DNA of 5,632 bases, taken from assembly GCA_003151555.1 (NCBI GenBank), contig PLXU01000121.1, positions 33,846 through 39,477 on the forward strand, in the 5' to 3' direction. The notes beneath the pieces were generated by a model that made no database searches, was not told where the DNA came from, and saw only the letters and a program-made list of their open reading frames with translations. The first letter of the stretch is position 1; each line of letters starts with the position of its first letter. Shown here in pieces: positions 4,876 through 5,632 of the stretch. Position numbers and translations under genes: made by a program. The DNA is from Acidimicrobiaceae bacterium. GTDB taxonomy: Bacteria; Actinomycetota; Acidimicrobiia; Acidimicrobiales; RAAP-2.

Positions 4876-5382
4876 ATGAATCGTGCGTATTTGACGGGGC
4901 TCGTCTCAATGGCCAGCGCACTGTTGCTCGCGGCCTGCGGTTCTCAATCGACGTCGTTGACCACCACTTCGACCACCAGCCTGATCGCCACGACCACCAC
5001 CACGGTGGCCACGAAGAATCTCTCGATTACCCCCTCGGTTATCAAAGGTCTACTGGACGCCGCCGCCGCCTATCACCAATTGCCGCCCACCGACTACACC
5101 GGACTGGACCCGGGCATGACCTACTACGCCTTCGAGCCAGCCACCAACTCGTATTACGCCGCGGCCGGTCTCGTCCCGAGTCCCAACTCGCTGCAAGCAC
5201 AAATCGGCACCCAAGACGACGGCGGCTACAACTTGTTCATCAAGACCGCGAGCGCGAGCCACTGGACGGTGTTCAACGATGGGTTGGGCGCGGCTCAGGG
5301 TTCAATCTGCCCACTGGCCATTCCGGCGTCGGTGCTCGCGGTGTGGAGCTGGAAACCGAACAGCTGTTTCCCGCCCCAGTAG
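4876..5382 (+). CDS. Small secreted lipoprotein of unknown function
   Basis: The 168-residue product has a lipoprotein signal peptide. A short basic start (MNR) and a hydrophobic stretch lead to the lipobox LAAC with Cys21, the expected lipidated residue. A Thr/Ser-rich linker follows (about 22-47). The folded part (about 48-168) starts 'ITPSVIKGLLDAAAAYHQLP' and includes 'YTGLDPGMTYYAFEPATNSYYAAAGLVP' in order (74-101), then 'DGGYNLFIKTASASHWTVFNDG' (117-138). It ends 'CPLAIPASVLAVWSWKPNSCFPPQ', where Cys145 and Cys164 could form a disulfide. The aromatic-rich core and the 'W.VF..G' segment recall uncharacterised actinobacterial exported proteins. I do not recognise a named family. It probably sits on the outer face of the cytoplasmic membrane. 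Confidence 0.8.
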   Translation: MNRAYLTGLVSMASALLLAACGSQSTSLTTTSTTSLIATTTTTVATKNLSITPSVIKGLLDAAAAYHQLPPTDYTGLDPGMTYYAFEPATNSYYAAAGLVPSPNSLQAQIGTQDDGGYNLFIKTASASHWTVFNDGLGAAQGSICPLAIPASVLAVWSWKPNSCFPPQ

Positions 5383-5390
5383 ATCGACGC

Positions 5391-5412
5391 TGACGCACTC
5401 AGTGGTCATTTT
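5391..5412 (+). terminator. Weak intrinsic terminator after the lipoprotein gene
   Basis: TGAC (5391-5394) pairs with GTCA (5405-5408) and CA (5396-5397) pairs with TG (5403-5404), with G5395 bulged and a 5-nt loop. TTTT follows at 5409-5412. The element starts 8 nt after the stop codon. It overlaps the region where the trhO -35 should be. Confidence 0.35.
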
Positions 5413-5423
5413 CGACGCTCCGT

Positions 5424-5429
5424 TAAAAT
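5424..5429 (+). promoter_or_regulatory. Candidate -10 element for a leaderless trhO mRNA
   Basis: TAAAAT is a close match to TATAAT. It ends 6 nt before GTG 5436, and no Shine-Dalgarno precedes the start. No clear -35 lies 16-18 nt upstream. Confidence 0.5.
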
Positions 5430-5435
5430 TGAATC

Positions 5436-5632
5436 GTGGAACTGCAAAAGGTCATTCTCTATTACGCGTTCACGCCGATCGCCGATACCGACGCGATGCA
5501 CCTCTGGCAACGCACCCTGTGCGAGAGCCTCGGCCTCAAGGGCCGGATCCTGATCTCGACCCACGGCATCAACGGCACGCTCGGTGGTGAGATGACGGGG
5601 CTTAAACGCTACATAAAACAGACCAAGGAGTA
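5436..5632 (+). CDS. trhO: tRNA uridine(34) hydroxylase TrhO, N-terminal part
   Basis: Sixty-five codons are visible before the window ends. They read 'VILYYAFTPIADTDAMHLWQ' (6-25), 'LCESLGLKGRILISTHGINGT' in order (28-48) and 'LKRYIKQTKE' (56-65). This is the N-terminal domain of the UPF0176/YceA family, whose signature is 'YYKFTPL.DPE...W...L...LGLKGRILIS.EGINGT'. TrhO uses a rhodanese-like domain with a catalytic Cys to make 5-hydroxyuridine at tRNA position 34 in an oxygen-dependent way. That domain lies beyond the window, so catalytic residues cannot be checked. The family's usual Glu in 'EGING' is His here (THGING), as in some actinobacterial relatives as I recall them. GTG 5436 is supported by the -10 box 6 nt upstream and by the family's usual N-terminus. 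Confidence 0.9.
   Translation, partial: MELQKVILYYAFTPIADTDAMHLWQRTLCESLGLKGRILISTHGINGTLGGEMTGLKRYIKQTKE

Noticed and set aside
1..5632. Mobile element, CRISPR array, toxin-antitoxin or defence system
   Set aside because: There is no transposase, integrase, nuclease or reverse transcriptase motif, no regularly spaced repeat array and no paired terminal inverted repeats. All genes read as ordinary chromosomal content.

Overview
The window looks like ordinary chromosomal DNA from a high-GC Actinomycetota. An Acidimicrobiia-like lineage is my best guess. This is inferred from the GC-rich coding style, from two exported proteins with Thr/Ser-rich linkers behind their membrane anchors, and from the frequent leaderless starts. 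No marker gene fixes the taxon.

Layout. At the left edge (about 1-196) lies the decayed end of a PhnB-like VOC-fold gene, broken by in-frame stops. Next comes a 410-residue membrane-anchored YVTN/YncE-type beta-propeller (+, 278-1510). It converges on a small VOC/glyoxalase-fold protein (-, 1591-1965), with two hairpins in the 80-bp gap. The VOC gene is divergent from a SnoaL/NTF2-like protein (+, 2085-2489); their 119-bp shared upstream region holds promoter elements and a perfect 14-bp palindrome. A GC-rich hairpin closes the SnoaL-like gene. A two-gene unit follows (+): an AIM24-family protein (2604-3407) and, 16 bp later, a 108-residue coiled-coil protein (3424-3750). It converges on a SAM-dependent methyltransferase with a coiled-coil, basic tail (-, 3770-4654). 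After a 221-bp intergenic region come a small lipoprotein (+, 4876-5382) and the 5' part of trhO, the tRNA U34 hydroxylase gene (+, 5436 to the window edge).

Expression signals fall into two classes. Four genes (propeller, SnoaL-like, methyltransferase, trhO) have a -10-like hexamer that ends exactly 6 nt before an ATG or GTG and no Shine-Dalgarno, as expected for leaderless mRNAs. Three genes (AIM24, coiled-coil protein, lipoprotein) have AGG-type ribosome binding sites. This pattern also guided the choice of starts.

I do not see a mobile element, CRISPR array, RNA gene, toxin-antitoxin pair or defence system. The genes do not form one pathway. The most interesting items are the AIM24/coiled-coil pair, the promoter spacing rule, the palindrome in the divergent promoter region, and the VOC pseudogene.
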